DNA of 64,000 nucleotides from positions 434,001-498,000 of the forward strand of contig CAVYIY010000006.1 in NCBI GenBank assembly GCA_963768775.1, given 5' to 3'. Within the stretch, counting starts at the first letter, position 1. The number at the start of each line of letters is the position of its first letter. Of the stretch, positions 16,980-25,245 are shown piece after piece. This DNA is from FEN-33 sp963768775. Its GTDB lineage: Archaea > Thermoplasmatota > Thermoplasmata > Methanomassiliicoccales > UBA472. The position numbers were made by a program, and so were the translations under genes. Under the pieces are notes generated by a model. It made no database searches and was not told the origin of the DNA. It was given only the letters and a program-made list of their open reading frames with translations.

Positions 16980-19626
16980 ATGTGTGCATACGAGAACGTC
17001 CCGACGGAGCGGAAATGGCAGCAGAAGTGGAAGGAATGGAAGATCTACCAGTTCGATTTCGATTCTGACAAGCCGGTCTATTGCATCGACAATCCGCCGC
17101 GCTACACCTCCGGCTCGCTGCACCTCGGGCACGCCACCGGCTATTCGCTGATCGATTTCGCCGCCCGCTACCACCGCATGCGCGGCTACAACGTCATGTT
17201 CCCGCTCTGCTTCGACGTCAACGGGACGCCGATCGAGGTCAAGGTGGAGAAGAAGTACAACATCACCAAGCTGACCATCCCCCGCCAGGAGTACATCAAG
17301 CTGTGCTCGGAGTTCGCCAACTCCTTCATCGCCGAGATGACCGGGCAGTTCGAGATCCTGGGCGAGTGCATGGACCCGACGATCTACTATCAGACGGACG
17401 CGCCGTACTACCGCCGCATCACCCAGATCACGTTCCTGAAGATGCTGGAGAAGGGGCTGGCGTACAAGGGCACCGTACCCGGTCAACTGGTGCCCCCGCT
17501 GCATCACCGCCCTGGCGGACGCGGAGGTGGAGTACGAGGACAACGTCACCAAGCTGAACTACATCAAGTTCCGCGTCGCGAATGCGGACGAGACATATCT
17601 CATCGCCACCACCCGGCCGGAGCTGCATCTGCACCTGCCAGCTCGATCGCCGTTCATCCGAAGGACGAGCGCTACAAGGACCTGGTGGGCAAGAGGCTCC
17701 TGACCCCGATCTTCGGCAAGGAGGTCAAGGTCATCGCCGACGACAAGGTCGACCCGGCGTTCGGCACCGGCATCGTCATGATCTGCACCATCGGCGACAA
17801 GACCGACCTGGAATGGGTGCATGAAGTACAACGCTGCCGCTGGAGCAAGGGCATCGACGAGCAGGGCAGGATGACCGAGCTGGCCGGCAAGTTCGCAGGG
17901 AATGAAGGTCAAGGAGGCGCGCGCAGGCGATCATCGAGCAGCTGAAGACGGCGGGGCTGATCATCAAGCAGGAGGACCAGCCGCAGAACGTCTCGCATCT
18001 GCTGGCGCTGCCACGAGCCGATCGAGTTCCTGCAGGTGGCAGCAGTGGTTCATCAGCACCATGGACTTCAAGAAGGAGGTGCTGGAGATGGCGGACGAGA
18101 TCGACTGGTTCCCCGAGTTCATGAAGGTGCGCCTGCAGGACTGGGTCAACTCGCTGCAGTGGGACTGGGTCGTCTCCCGGCAGCGCTACTTCGCCACGCC
18201 CATCCCGGTGTGGGAGTGCGAGGACTGCGAGCACGTCGTGCCGGCCAGGGAGGAGGACTGCTACATCGATCCGACGGTCACGCAAGCCGCCTGTTGCGAC
18301 AAGTGCCCGAAGTGCGGCGGGAAGCTCGAGCGGCTGCCAGGACGTGTTCGACACCTGGATGGACTCGTCCATATCGCCGCTGTACAACACCTTCTGGATG
18401 CGGGACGAGGAGCAAGTTCAAGAAGCTCTACCCCATGTCCATGCGGCCGCAGTCGCACGACATCATCCGCACCTGGGCGTTCTACACCATCCTGCGGGAG
18501 TATCTCATCACCGGGCAGAGGCCGTGGAACGACATCATGATCCACGGGTTCATCATGGCGCCGGACGGCACGCCGATGCACACCTCGCTCGGCAACGTCA
18601 TCGACCCGATGCCGATGCTTGCGAGACGTACGGTGCGGACGCGATGCGCTACTACGCCTGCACCTGCGCCCTGGGCGAGGACAACGCCTTCCGGGAGAAG
18701 GACGTCGTGCACGGCAAGAAGCTGGTCACCAAGCTGTGGAACCTGGGCAAGTTCGTGGCGATGGTCGTCAAGGCGAAGCCGGAGATGAAGCGGCTGCACG
18801 TCATCGACCGCTGGATCTTGAGCTCAGTTCAGCCGAAGACGGTGCAAGCAGGTCACCGATTACTACGACAACTACCAGTTCGACCAGGCCATGAAGGAGG
18901 TGGAGCAGTTCGCCTGGCACGAGTTCGCCGACCACTACGTGGAGATGGTCAAGCACCGCACCCAGCGACCCGGAGGACGAGGGCGTGCGCTACACGCTCT
19001 ACACCATCTACCTGGGCATCATGAAGATGATCGCGCCGATGATGCCCCACGTGACCGAGGACGTCTACCAGGAATGCTTCAAGGAGCTGGACGGGGCGAT
19101 CAGCATCCACGTGAGCGAATGGCCGCACCCGGTCCTGGAGGACGGCTTCGCCGAGGCGCAGGGCGAGTCGATCAAGGAGGTTATCGGCGCGGTGCGCAAC
19201 TGGAAGAGCGAGCAGAAGATGCCGCTGAACCAGGAGATCGCCTCCATCGAGATCATCGGGCCGGCGGCGAACTTGCTGCGCGGCAACGAAGCGGACATCG
19301 GAGAAACGGCCAAGGCCAAGGAGGTCAAGGTGTCGCTGGAGGGGGCGCTGCAGGAGCGGGTGGTCGGAATCAAGCCGGTGCCGTCGCGCATCGGGCCGAC
19401 CTTCAAGGCGCGGGCGAAGGAGGTCACGGATGCGCTGAGAGCCCTGGACCCGGCGCAGGTGTCCGCCCATCTGGCGTCGGGGAAGATGATTGAGATCGCG
19501 CTCTCCGACGGCAGCAAGGCCGAGCTGGACAAGCACTTCATGGAATTGCAGAAGGAGCTTACCCTGCACGGGAAGGCGGTCAACGTGGTGCAGCTGAAGG
19601 ACCTGGTCGTGGCGATCGAGAAGTGA
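16980..19626 (+). CDS. valS: valyl-tRNA synthetase, Thermoplasma-type, many frameshifts
   Basis: A class I synthetase for valine of about 875 aa when the frame is repaired. Recognisable parts: P-P-R-Y-T-S-G-S-L-H-L-G-H (HIGH motif), V-N-W-C-P-R-C and C-W-R-C-H-E-P-I zinc ribbons, D-V-F-D-T-W-M-D-S-S, and S-I-H-V-S-E-W-P in the anticodon-binding region. The protein reads through only after about fourteen single-base corrections, near 17480, 17626, 17645, 17823, 17833, 17850, 17900, 17926, 17999, 18039, 18341, 18413, 18622, 18827 and 18962. The KMSKS site reads P-M-H-T-S. An intact start and a clean C-terminal 210 aa remain. Either poor sequence quality or a decaying copy explains this. Confidence 0.82.
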
Positions 19627-19734
19627 GACGCTCATCGGCTCGAAGCTCGCGAGCGGGCAGCTCCGTGAGGCGCAGAATGCGCGCCACTGCCGCTGCTGGC
19701 GTCCGATGAATCGTCTTTGCCAGCAATTGTAAAG

Positions 19735-19744
19735 TTTTATAAAA
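19735..19744 (+). promoter_or_regulatory. TATA box for tRNA-Gly
   Basis: TTTTATAAAA centred about 32 nt before the tRNA 5' end, a textbook archaeal spacing. Confidence 0.6.
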
Positions 19745-19771
19745 CCCTAGCACATTCGGGCAGATGCTCAA

Positions 19772-19844
19772 GCGGGCGTAGTGTAGCTGGTTATCACATA
19801 AGCTTGCCAAGCTTATAACTCGGGTCCGAATCCCGACGCCCGCA
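19772..19844 (+). tRNA. tRNA-Gly(GCC), integration target of the island
   Basis: Acceptor GCGGGCG (19772-19778) pairs with CGCCCGC (19837-19843), with discriminator A and encoded CCA (19845-19847). The anticodon stem TAAGC/GCTTA holds the loop TTGCCAA with anticodon GCC. The T-arm is TCGGG-TCCGAAT-CCCGA. There is no intron. Its 3' end (19829-19845) is repeated exactly at 47834-47850, which marks it as the attB/attL site. Confidence 0.95.
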
Positions 19845-19845
19845 C
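19829..19845 (+). repeat. attL, 17-bp direct repeat (tRNA-Gly 3' end)
   Basis: AATCCCGACGCCCGCAC spans the T-arm to the first C of the CCA. It is identical to 47834-47850. Confidence 0.85.
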
Positions 19846-19847
19846 CA

Positions 19848-20369
19848 CTATCCATATCCAGACAGCCAAGAATTTTTCTCAGAAGGGGTACGCTTCGGTT
19901 CTGGCCGTCTGGCCAATTCTTGGGGCCTGCTCGCATTTGCATATATTCTTTGAGCCTCAAGGATCGCCGAGACGTTCGTTATCCGAAAGTAGTATTTCTC
20001 AGTGGTCTTAGTGCTGGAGTGCCCCGACATGCGAGATACCGCGTCTAGGGGAACGCCCCAATCGATATTCTTCTGCTCTTTCAGCTCCTTACTCAACTCC
20101 TTCTCCTTTTCTTCCCTGGTTTTATGTTCCGGTATTGTCGCTTCAAGAGCGATCAGGTTTATTCTGAACCAATTTACGTGGCCGAAGGACTCTCGGAACT
20201 TCTGATCGATGACCTCAGCCTCCTCTGCCTCTAGGACCAAGCGAACCATCATCAGATCTTCAGCGAGGAGGATATCCGGCAGTCAATCCACATGCTGATC
20301 CTTGAGAATTTCCTCCGCCCTAATCGCGCCGCTGATCGGCACAATGATCTCGACCAACCTGAGCGCCAT
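19848..20369 (-). pseudogene. chimeric remnant: DUF389 N-terminal domain joined to integrase C-terminus
   Basis: Reading on the minus strand from ATG 20369, residues resemble the cytoplasmic N-domain of DUF389 membrane proteins (R-L-V-E-I-I-V-P, later V-R-L-V-L-E-A-E and L-I-A-L-E-A-T-I-P), interrupted by one in-frame TGA near 20286. Around 20066 the sequence turns into a tyrosine-recombinase end: G-V-P-L-D-A-V, S-G-H-S-S-T-K-T-T-E-K-Y-Y, which carries the box-II His and the nucleophile Tyr but no upstream catalytic Arg. It ends one base after the tRNA CCA. The DUF389 membrane part and integrase body are missing, so a deletion joined the two. Confidence 0.72.
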
Positions 20370-20952
20370 TCCGCCCCCCCAGTGTATGATTCAACATCTC
20401 TGGAGATAACCTTTCCTGTCGCAATACTCAACATATTATCAGTCTTGATGAAGCCGCGTGTCACACAAGGATTACCTAGCGAGTGACAACGATTACCAGC
20501 AGAGACGTAGAGCGGAAAGCCGATGAAAAATAGACTCACAAAACTCCCTGCTTTTCTCGGCGACGTTGCCATCGACCTGGTCCTACGGAAGCGCTGTTAA
20601 TGCAGCAGGCTAGTCTTCCATTCTGTCAGGTACAAACCCAAACAGAAGGGTTCGTTTTTCTCATTAATAGCGAGAACTCCTCGAATTGGAAGGCCTATAA
20701 TTCCATCTGGGCTAATAATCATGCGAAGATCGCCAATCCGTTGCTCATAGGAGCTTCTATTTTCATGAAACAGCTTCGTTGTTATCTGATATGTTCCGAG
20801 CCTTGCTATGTTTGAGTTTCTTGACGTATTGGATTGGCTAAGAATTTCATTTCATTGCCCCCTCTCCTCTCGCTTGGAACGTCCTCTTCTCTGGACATGA
20901 CTGATGTCGGCGGCTGTCGATGTATAATCTTATCCATTATCTATATGCACTC
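20370..20952. other. no gene recognised (583 bp)
   Basis: Frames of 60-100 codons are present on both strands, but none looks like a protein family and none has a convincing ribosome-binding site. A run of seven C's lies at about 20372. It is probably debris from the deletion beside the integrase remnant. Confidence 0.5.
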
Positions 20953-21384
20953 TCATTGCACTCTCATCACAAGAACGGGGCAGGAGGCGAACCTGACAAC
21001 TTTCTCGGCAACTCCTCCGAGTAGATGCTCTGCCAGTCCGGTGTGGCCTAAGTGATTCATGACAATCAGGTCGAAGTCTTTGGATGCTTCGATTATTTCC
21101 TTGGCCGCAGATCCCTTTTTTACTACGGTCTTCACCAGGACGCCCATCTTCTTCCCCTGTTCACAAATCCGTTCGACCGCAGCCACCGCCTCTTGCTCGA
21201 TGTACCTCTCTAAGTCGCCCAAGTTCGGACCAGCAGCTGAGTGGGCCAGTTGGCCAACATCTGCAACGCTGATTACCGTGACTTCCGCCATCATCAGTTT
21301 GGCCAGCTCCAAGCCTTTGGCGGAGGCTGCTTCGGCCCTTTTACTTCCATCTACTGGAATCAGTATCTTATTGAATAGGCTCAT
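20953..21384 (-). CDS. universal stress protein (UspA family), degenerate ATP signature
   Basis: A 143-aa single-domain Usp starting K-I-L-I-P-V-D-G-S. The nucleotide signature is altered: the first Gly is Asn (N-H-L-G) and the end reads G-G instead of G-S/T, so ATP binding may be lost or weakened. It is closely similar to the Usp at 38730, including its upstream DNA (a GGTCAT block at 21417-21441). As first complete gene inside the island it probably belongs to the island stress set. Confidence 0.88.
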   Translation of the reverse strand: MSLFNKILIPVDGSKRAEAASAKGLELAKLMMAEVTVISVADVGQLAHSAAGPNLGDLERYIEQEAVAAVERICEQGKKMGVLVKTVVKKGSAAKEIIEASKDFDLIVMNHLGHTGLAEHLLGGVAEKVVRFASCPVLVMRVQ

Positions 21385-21416
21385 GGGGAAATGCTATTCT
21401 TCACTTGTCGATATAC

Positions 21417-21441
21417 ATTTTTTGGTCATACTCCAAAAGTT
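21417..21441 (-). promoter_or_regulatory. GGTCAT-type upstream block (usp)
   Basis: The plus strand reads TTTTTTGGTCATACTCC followed by AAAAGTT, 33-57 bp before the usp ATG. It is related to blocks at 39210-39232, 37797-37820 and 39333-39353. It could be a shared operator or promoter element. Confidence 0.35.
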
Positions 21442-21621
21442 CCTGACCGCCGGGGCAACGATGTGGTATGATCCGATGATTCACATGAGTTGTGGTTTTG
21501 TTGATTCTAAGGCACCGAGATCCTTTGCCATTCTTAGGTTAGCAAGACGAAAAGAGTACGGTTCCCGACGATTATTAAAGGGGGCGAGGGATCCGCATCT
21601 GATTTTCCTGCGTTGTCGCTT

Positions 21622-23427
21622 TTATTCCTCGGCTAAGAGTTCCTCTATGCTAGCATGGTAGGCTTTCCCGATGTCCTCCCTTGCAATAATTCCCACAATC
21701 GCTCTTCTCGTCTTCGACTCTAACACAGGCATCCTGCCTATCTTGTTGTTCGCCATCTTCTCCAGAACGAAACCCAGGTTCTCGTCAGGATATGAAAAAA
21801 TCACATCCTTTGACATTACATCGCTGACCTTCACGACCTCTCTTCTCTCAGGCGGCACCCTGAGCACGTTCTCGAGCATGATCATCCCGACCACCATGCT
21901 CTGGGCGTCCAAAACCGGCATTCCGTGGATTTTCCTTTCGTCCATCTTACGGCCCGCTTCGAAAATGGTGGCGTCGGCCACCGTGGTCACTACATCCCTA
22001 GTCATCGCGTCCTTGACCTTGATCCCTCGGAGCACTTCGATCGAATACTCTCCCTTGTGAACTGGCGAATCCGCCTTTGACAATAACTGGCTACGGTAGA
22101 TCGTGTTCTTGCCGGAAATGATATACGCGATGGCTGTCGCAATCATAGCTGGCACCAACAGCGCATAGGAACCGGTCATCTCCGTTACCATCAAGATAAC
22201 AGCGATCGGCACCTTCCCCGCCGCCCCAAAGAAGGCCAACATGCCAACTATGACAAACGGCGCTGCTGGCAGCGCAAAGCCGGGAATTAAGGCGCTGCAC
22301 CCCATCCACGACCCAGCGCCTACCATGCCGCCGATGAACAGAGCGGGACCGAACACACCACCACTTCCTCCAGACCCAATCGTCAAGGACGTAGCGATAA
22401 TCTTAGCCACAATGAGCGCGACGATGACGAGGAATGTCAGAGTTGTAAAATCTCCATTGATGGCAATCTGAAGCCAACCATAGCCCGTTCCCAGTACTTC
22501 TGGAAGGGCGATTGCTATCAGACCGACTAACAATCCACCGACGGCCGGCTTGATATAATTGGGGATTCTCCAGCGATGGAATACTTCCCTAATCCGATAG
22601 AAGCTTCGGACGTAGATTATCGCTATGACGCCGCACAGGATTCCAAGAAGGGCATATAGGAGCAAATAGACCGGGTCGTTGTAGGAATACTGACTGACGC
22701 TCCCGAATATCGGCGTCCAGCCATTTACCGAAGCATAGATGCTGTATCCTATTGTTGACGATATGAGAGCGGGAGGGAGCACCGCCACCTCGAAGTCCCC
22801 CAGGTAGAGAATCTCCGCGGCCAACACCGCTCCACCGAACGGTGCCTTGAAGATGGCACCGATGCCAGTCCCGATTCCTATGGCAACGGCGAAGCTCCTA
22901 TCCTTCGGGTGCAGGTGCATTAGCCTTCCGAGGTAGGAGCCGAATCCCGCGCCTATCTGGGCTGAAGGGCCCTCCCTTCCTGCGCTTCCTCCAGAACCAA
23001 TCGTAATGGCGGATGCAATGAGCTTGACGAGCGGGACCCGTCCCCTGATTTCCCCCTTCTTGTTGTGGAAAGCATCTATGGCAGCATCCGTACCGTGACC
23101 CTCCGCCTCGGGCGCGAGCTTGAAAACGATAATGCCACTGAGAAGCCCGCCCATCGTGGTAATAATCGGGATTAAGAAGGCCGTGGGCGAGAATACAAAT
23201 GCAACGCTTCCCTCGCCCGAGGGGGAGGGCGGGGTGTATCCCGCCCCATTTACCAAGAACAGCGTCGTGAATTCGTTAATCGCGTATGTGAATACAATTG
23301 CCCCTATCCCTGCAATTATTCCGATTAGTATTGCGATGGGTACCCATTTATTGAGGTACCCGATCTCGTCTTTAAGATGCAGGTCGATCTTCTTCATGAG
23401 CTGACCAAGTATGATTTCTCGAGTCAC
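21622..23427 (-). CDS. ClC-family chloride channel/transporter with two CBS domains
   Basis: A 601-aa membrane protein. Selectivity motifs G-S-G-G-S-A-G-R-E-G-P (with the gating Glu) and G-S-G-G-S-G-G-V-F-G-P are present, as are many hydrophobic helices up to about residue 430. Two C-terminal CBS domains follow (V-K-D-A-M-T-R-D near 449 and V-S-D-V-M-S-K-D near 515), which in this family regulate gating through nucleotides. Proline-rich P-P-S-P-S-G-E-G lies in an early loop. The start may be at Met 11 instead. It lies beside a K+ channel and an H+-ATPase, suggesting coordinated ion or pH control. Confidence 0.93.
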   Translation of the reverse strand: MTREIILGQLMKKIDLHLKDEIGYLNKWVPIAILIGIIAGIGAIVFTYAINEFTTLFLVNGAGYTPPSPSGEGSVAFVFSPTAFLIPIITTMGGLLSGIIVFKLAPEAEGHGTDAAIDAFHNKKGEIRGRVPLVKLIASAITIGSGGSAGREGPSAQIGAGFGSYLGRLMHLHPKDRSFAVAIGIGTGIGAIFKAPFGGAVLAAEILYLGDFEVAVLPPALISSTIGYSIYASVNGWTPIFGSVSQYSYNDPVYLLLYALLGILCGVIAIIYVRSFYRIREVFHRWRIPNYIKPAVGGLLVGLIAIALPEVLGTGYGWLQIAINGDFTTLTFLVIVALIVAKIIATSLTIGSGGSGGVFGPALFIGGMVGAGSWMGCSALIPGFALPAAPFVIVGMLAFFGAAGKVPIAVILMVTEMTGSYALLVPAMIATAIAYIISGKNTIYRSQLLSKADSPVHKGEYSIEVLRGIKVKDAMTRDVVTTVADATIFEAGRKMDERKIHGMPVLDAQSMVVGMIMLENVLRVPPERREVVKVSDVMSKDVIFSYPDENLGFVLEKMANNKIGRMPVLESKTRRAIVGIIAREDIGKAYHASIEELLAEE

Positions 23428-23703
23428 CGGCCGATTCTGACATTGCGCATGGAAGGGGTACTAGATATCAATTCCGAACCGATTAAGAACCGGGTTCAGT
23501 TAATCATTAATGATCATCAAAGGTCAAAATCATGCTGGATACTAATCCGCTTCGAGACCCTATCTCACACTCTCGACATACCAACCGTGTATGTTTAAAA
23601 GGAGCGTCATTACATTATGTCAAAGGTGGAACCTCGAGGCGGCCATAGTTAATAAGAGAAAACCGAGAATATGAACATTCTATGTGGCAAGGAGCCAATC
23701 TTG

Positions 23704-24798
23704 ATGAATCGCGTTGATGTCATTCTCGCCAATGGCCCAAGAAGGCAGAGAATCAGAAAGGGAAGCCGCAGGTTCAGATTCAGGTTCTATGAATCACTCT
23801 ACGGTCCAAAGATACTCATCAGGGCAATCTATCCTCAGATCATTCTACTGTCATTGATGTTCATTGGCGGAGCAGTAATTTTTGCTTATTTTGACCATCT
23901 TCCTTTCATCAGCGCGCTTCTTGCCTCTGTCTCAACCATCACGACCATTGGGTTGTATGTTCCAAATGGCGGCAATTTCTTCACCATAAACCCCACCGAA
24001 GCTGTACTCTTAATTATAATGATAATCGTATCTGTCGGTGCGGCGGCATCATTGTTGCAAAGCAGCGTTAGCACAGTGGTCAACGGCGATCTTGCCAAAG
24101 GCGCAGCAGACAAGCAGCTTATAAAGAAGCTGAAACGACAGGCTGTCGTGTTCGGCTATAGCAATCTTGGCAGATACGTCGCCGAGAAATTGGACGAACT
24201 GGAATACGACTATGTCGTCATAACGAAAGATCCGCATGTCTATAACGAATTGCTGACTAAGAACATCTTCGCCGTGCTTGAGCACGAGACCCAGCCAATT
24301 AAGGCTTTGACGGCTGCAGGGATAGACAAAGCATCGATGATTGTCGCGGCACATGAAAAGGACTCCGACAACATGTTGCTCATTCTAAGTGCAAGAAAAA
24401 TGCGCCCAGACATCAGAATTATCAGCGTGGTTCATGACCAAGACTTGATGGAGACCGTTAAGAGCGCTGGTGCTGACTTGGTCGTTCCATCCTCCATTAC
24501 TGTGGGACATTTACTGGCACTTTCAGCCGTGACAAAGAACCTGGTTGGCGTGGTATTTTCCGAGAAGATAGGGACGAAGGAGATAGCAGAATTTTCGATC
24601 TTCAAGTCATCGATACTCATCGGCAAAGGATTGCAAGAGGTCTCAAATTATGCAGCTGTCATCGGATTGGTGCGTGACAACAAAGTGATAACGAACCTTT
24701 TTGATCCATCGATCGCCCTAGAGGAAGATGACACGCTGCTAGTCCTGGGTGATCAGAAAAGACTTCGAGCCCTTGAGGAAGAAGCAAAGGCACTCTGA
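23704..24798 (+). CDS. two-TM potassium channel with RCK (TrkA-N/TrkA-C) domains
   Basis: About 364 aa. Two membrane helices flank a pore loop whose filter reads T-I-T-T-I-G-L-Y rather than T-V-G-Y-G-D. A Rossmann RCK domain follows (V-V-F-G-Y-S-N-L-G-R near residue 147), then a TrkA-C domain ending G-D-Q-K-R-L. ATG 23704 is chosen because AAGGAG sits 9 nt upstream; an in-frame ATG at 23671 has none. Ion selectivity is inferred from the family. It is next to the ClC gene in divergent orientation. Confidence 0.87.
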   Translation: MNRVDVILANGPRRQRIRKGSRRFRFRFYESLYGPKILIRAIYPQIILLSLMFIGGAVIFAYFDHLPFISALLASVSTITTIGLYVPNGGNFFTINPTEAVLLIIMIIVSVGAAASLLQSSVSTVVNGDLAKGAADKQLIKKLKRQAVVFGYSNLGRYVAEKLDELEYDYVVITKDPHVYNELLTKNIFAVLEHETQPIKALTAAGIDKASMIVAAHEKDSDNMLLILSARKMRPDIRIISVVHDQDLMETVKSAGADLVVPSSITVGHLLALSAVTKNLVGVVFSEKIGTKEIAEFSIFKSSILIGKGLQEVSNYAAVIGLVRDNKVITNLFDPSIALEEDDTLLVLGDQKRLRALEEEAKAL

Positions 24799-25245
24799 AT
24801 ACTGTGTGATTGACTAGCCAGCTTCTTTCATGATCATCAGCCGGAGGAAATGTGTGCATTGAGTTGAAGTTGCCCTGTCCGACTTGAAGTATCACACTTT
24901 TTCGGCTCGTCGAGATTTCTGGTATGGCCCACTTAATCGATTGATGACTCGAAAAGCTCTTAAGGGTCGAGTTGGAATCAAGGGCACTCGTGGTTAAAAT
25001 CGGAGAGGGACCGGGGGACAACATAGGAGAGATGAATCGATATCGAGGTTGCATTGATGCAACCCGCTCTCCTCGGCGACCAAACCCGATTGCATATCTC
25101 AGCGGTACGTTCATGGAGCGACCATGGCTGGATCGGATATGAGCATGGGTTGTCGGCGTCCCGCTTTTTCATATTGTTGGTTGGGCAGGGGTTCTTCGTT
25201 ATCTAGACACTATACGGAGCGGATGGAGTACTGGGATGCAAGGCA
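24799..25245. other. no gene recognised (447 bp)
   Basis: It contains only short frames without family resemblance. The last 60 bp should hold the promoter of the H+-ATPase gene. Confidence 0.5.

Noticed and set aside
13426..18963. Apparent tendency of extra bases to fall at codon boundaries
   Set aside because: The exact place of each break can be shifted by a few bases, so the boundary pattern is produced by the way the frame is repaired.
16980..19024. Programmed frameshifting in valS
   Set aside because: There are too many breaks, without a common slippery sequence or structure; error or decay is more likely.
20252..20572. 106-codon open frame on the minus strand
   Set aside because: It overlaps the DUF389 remnant in another frame and has no family resemblance.
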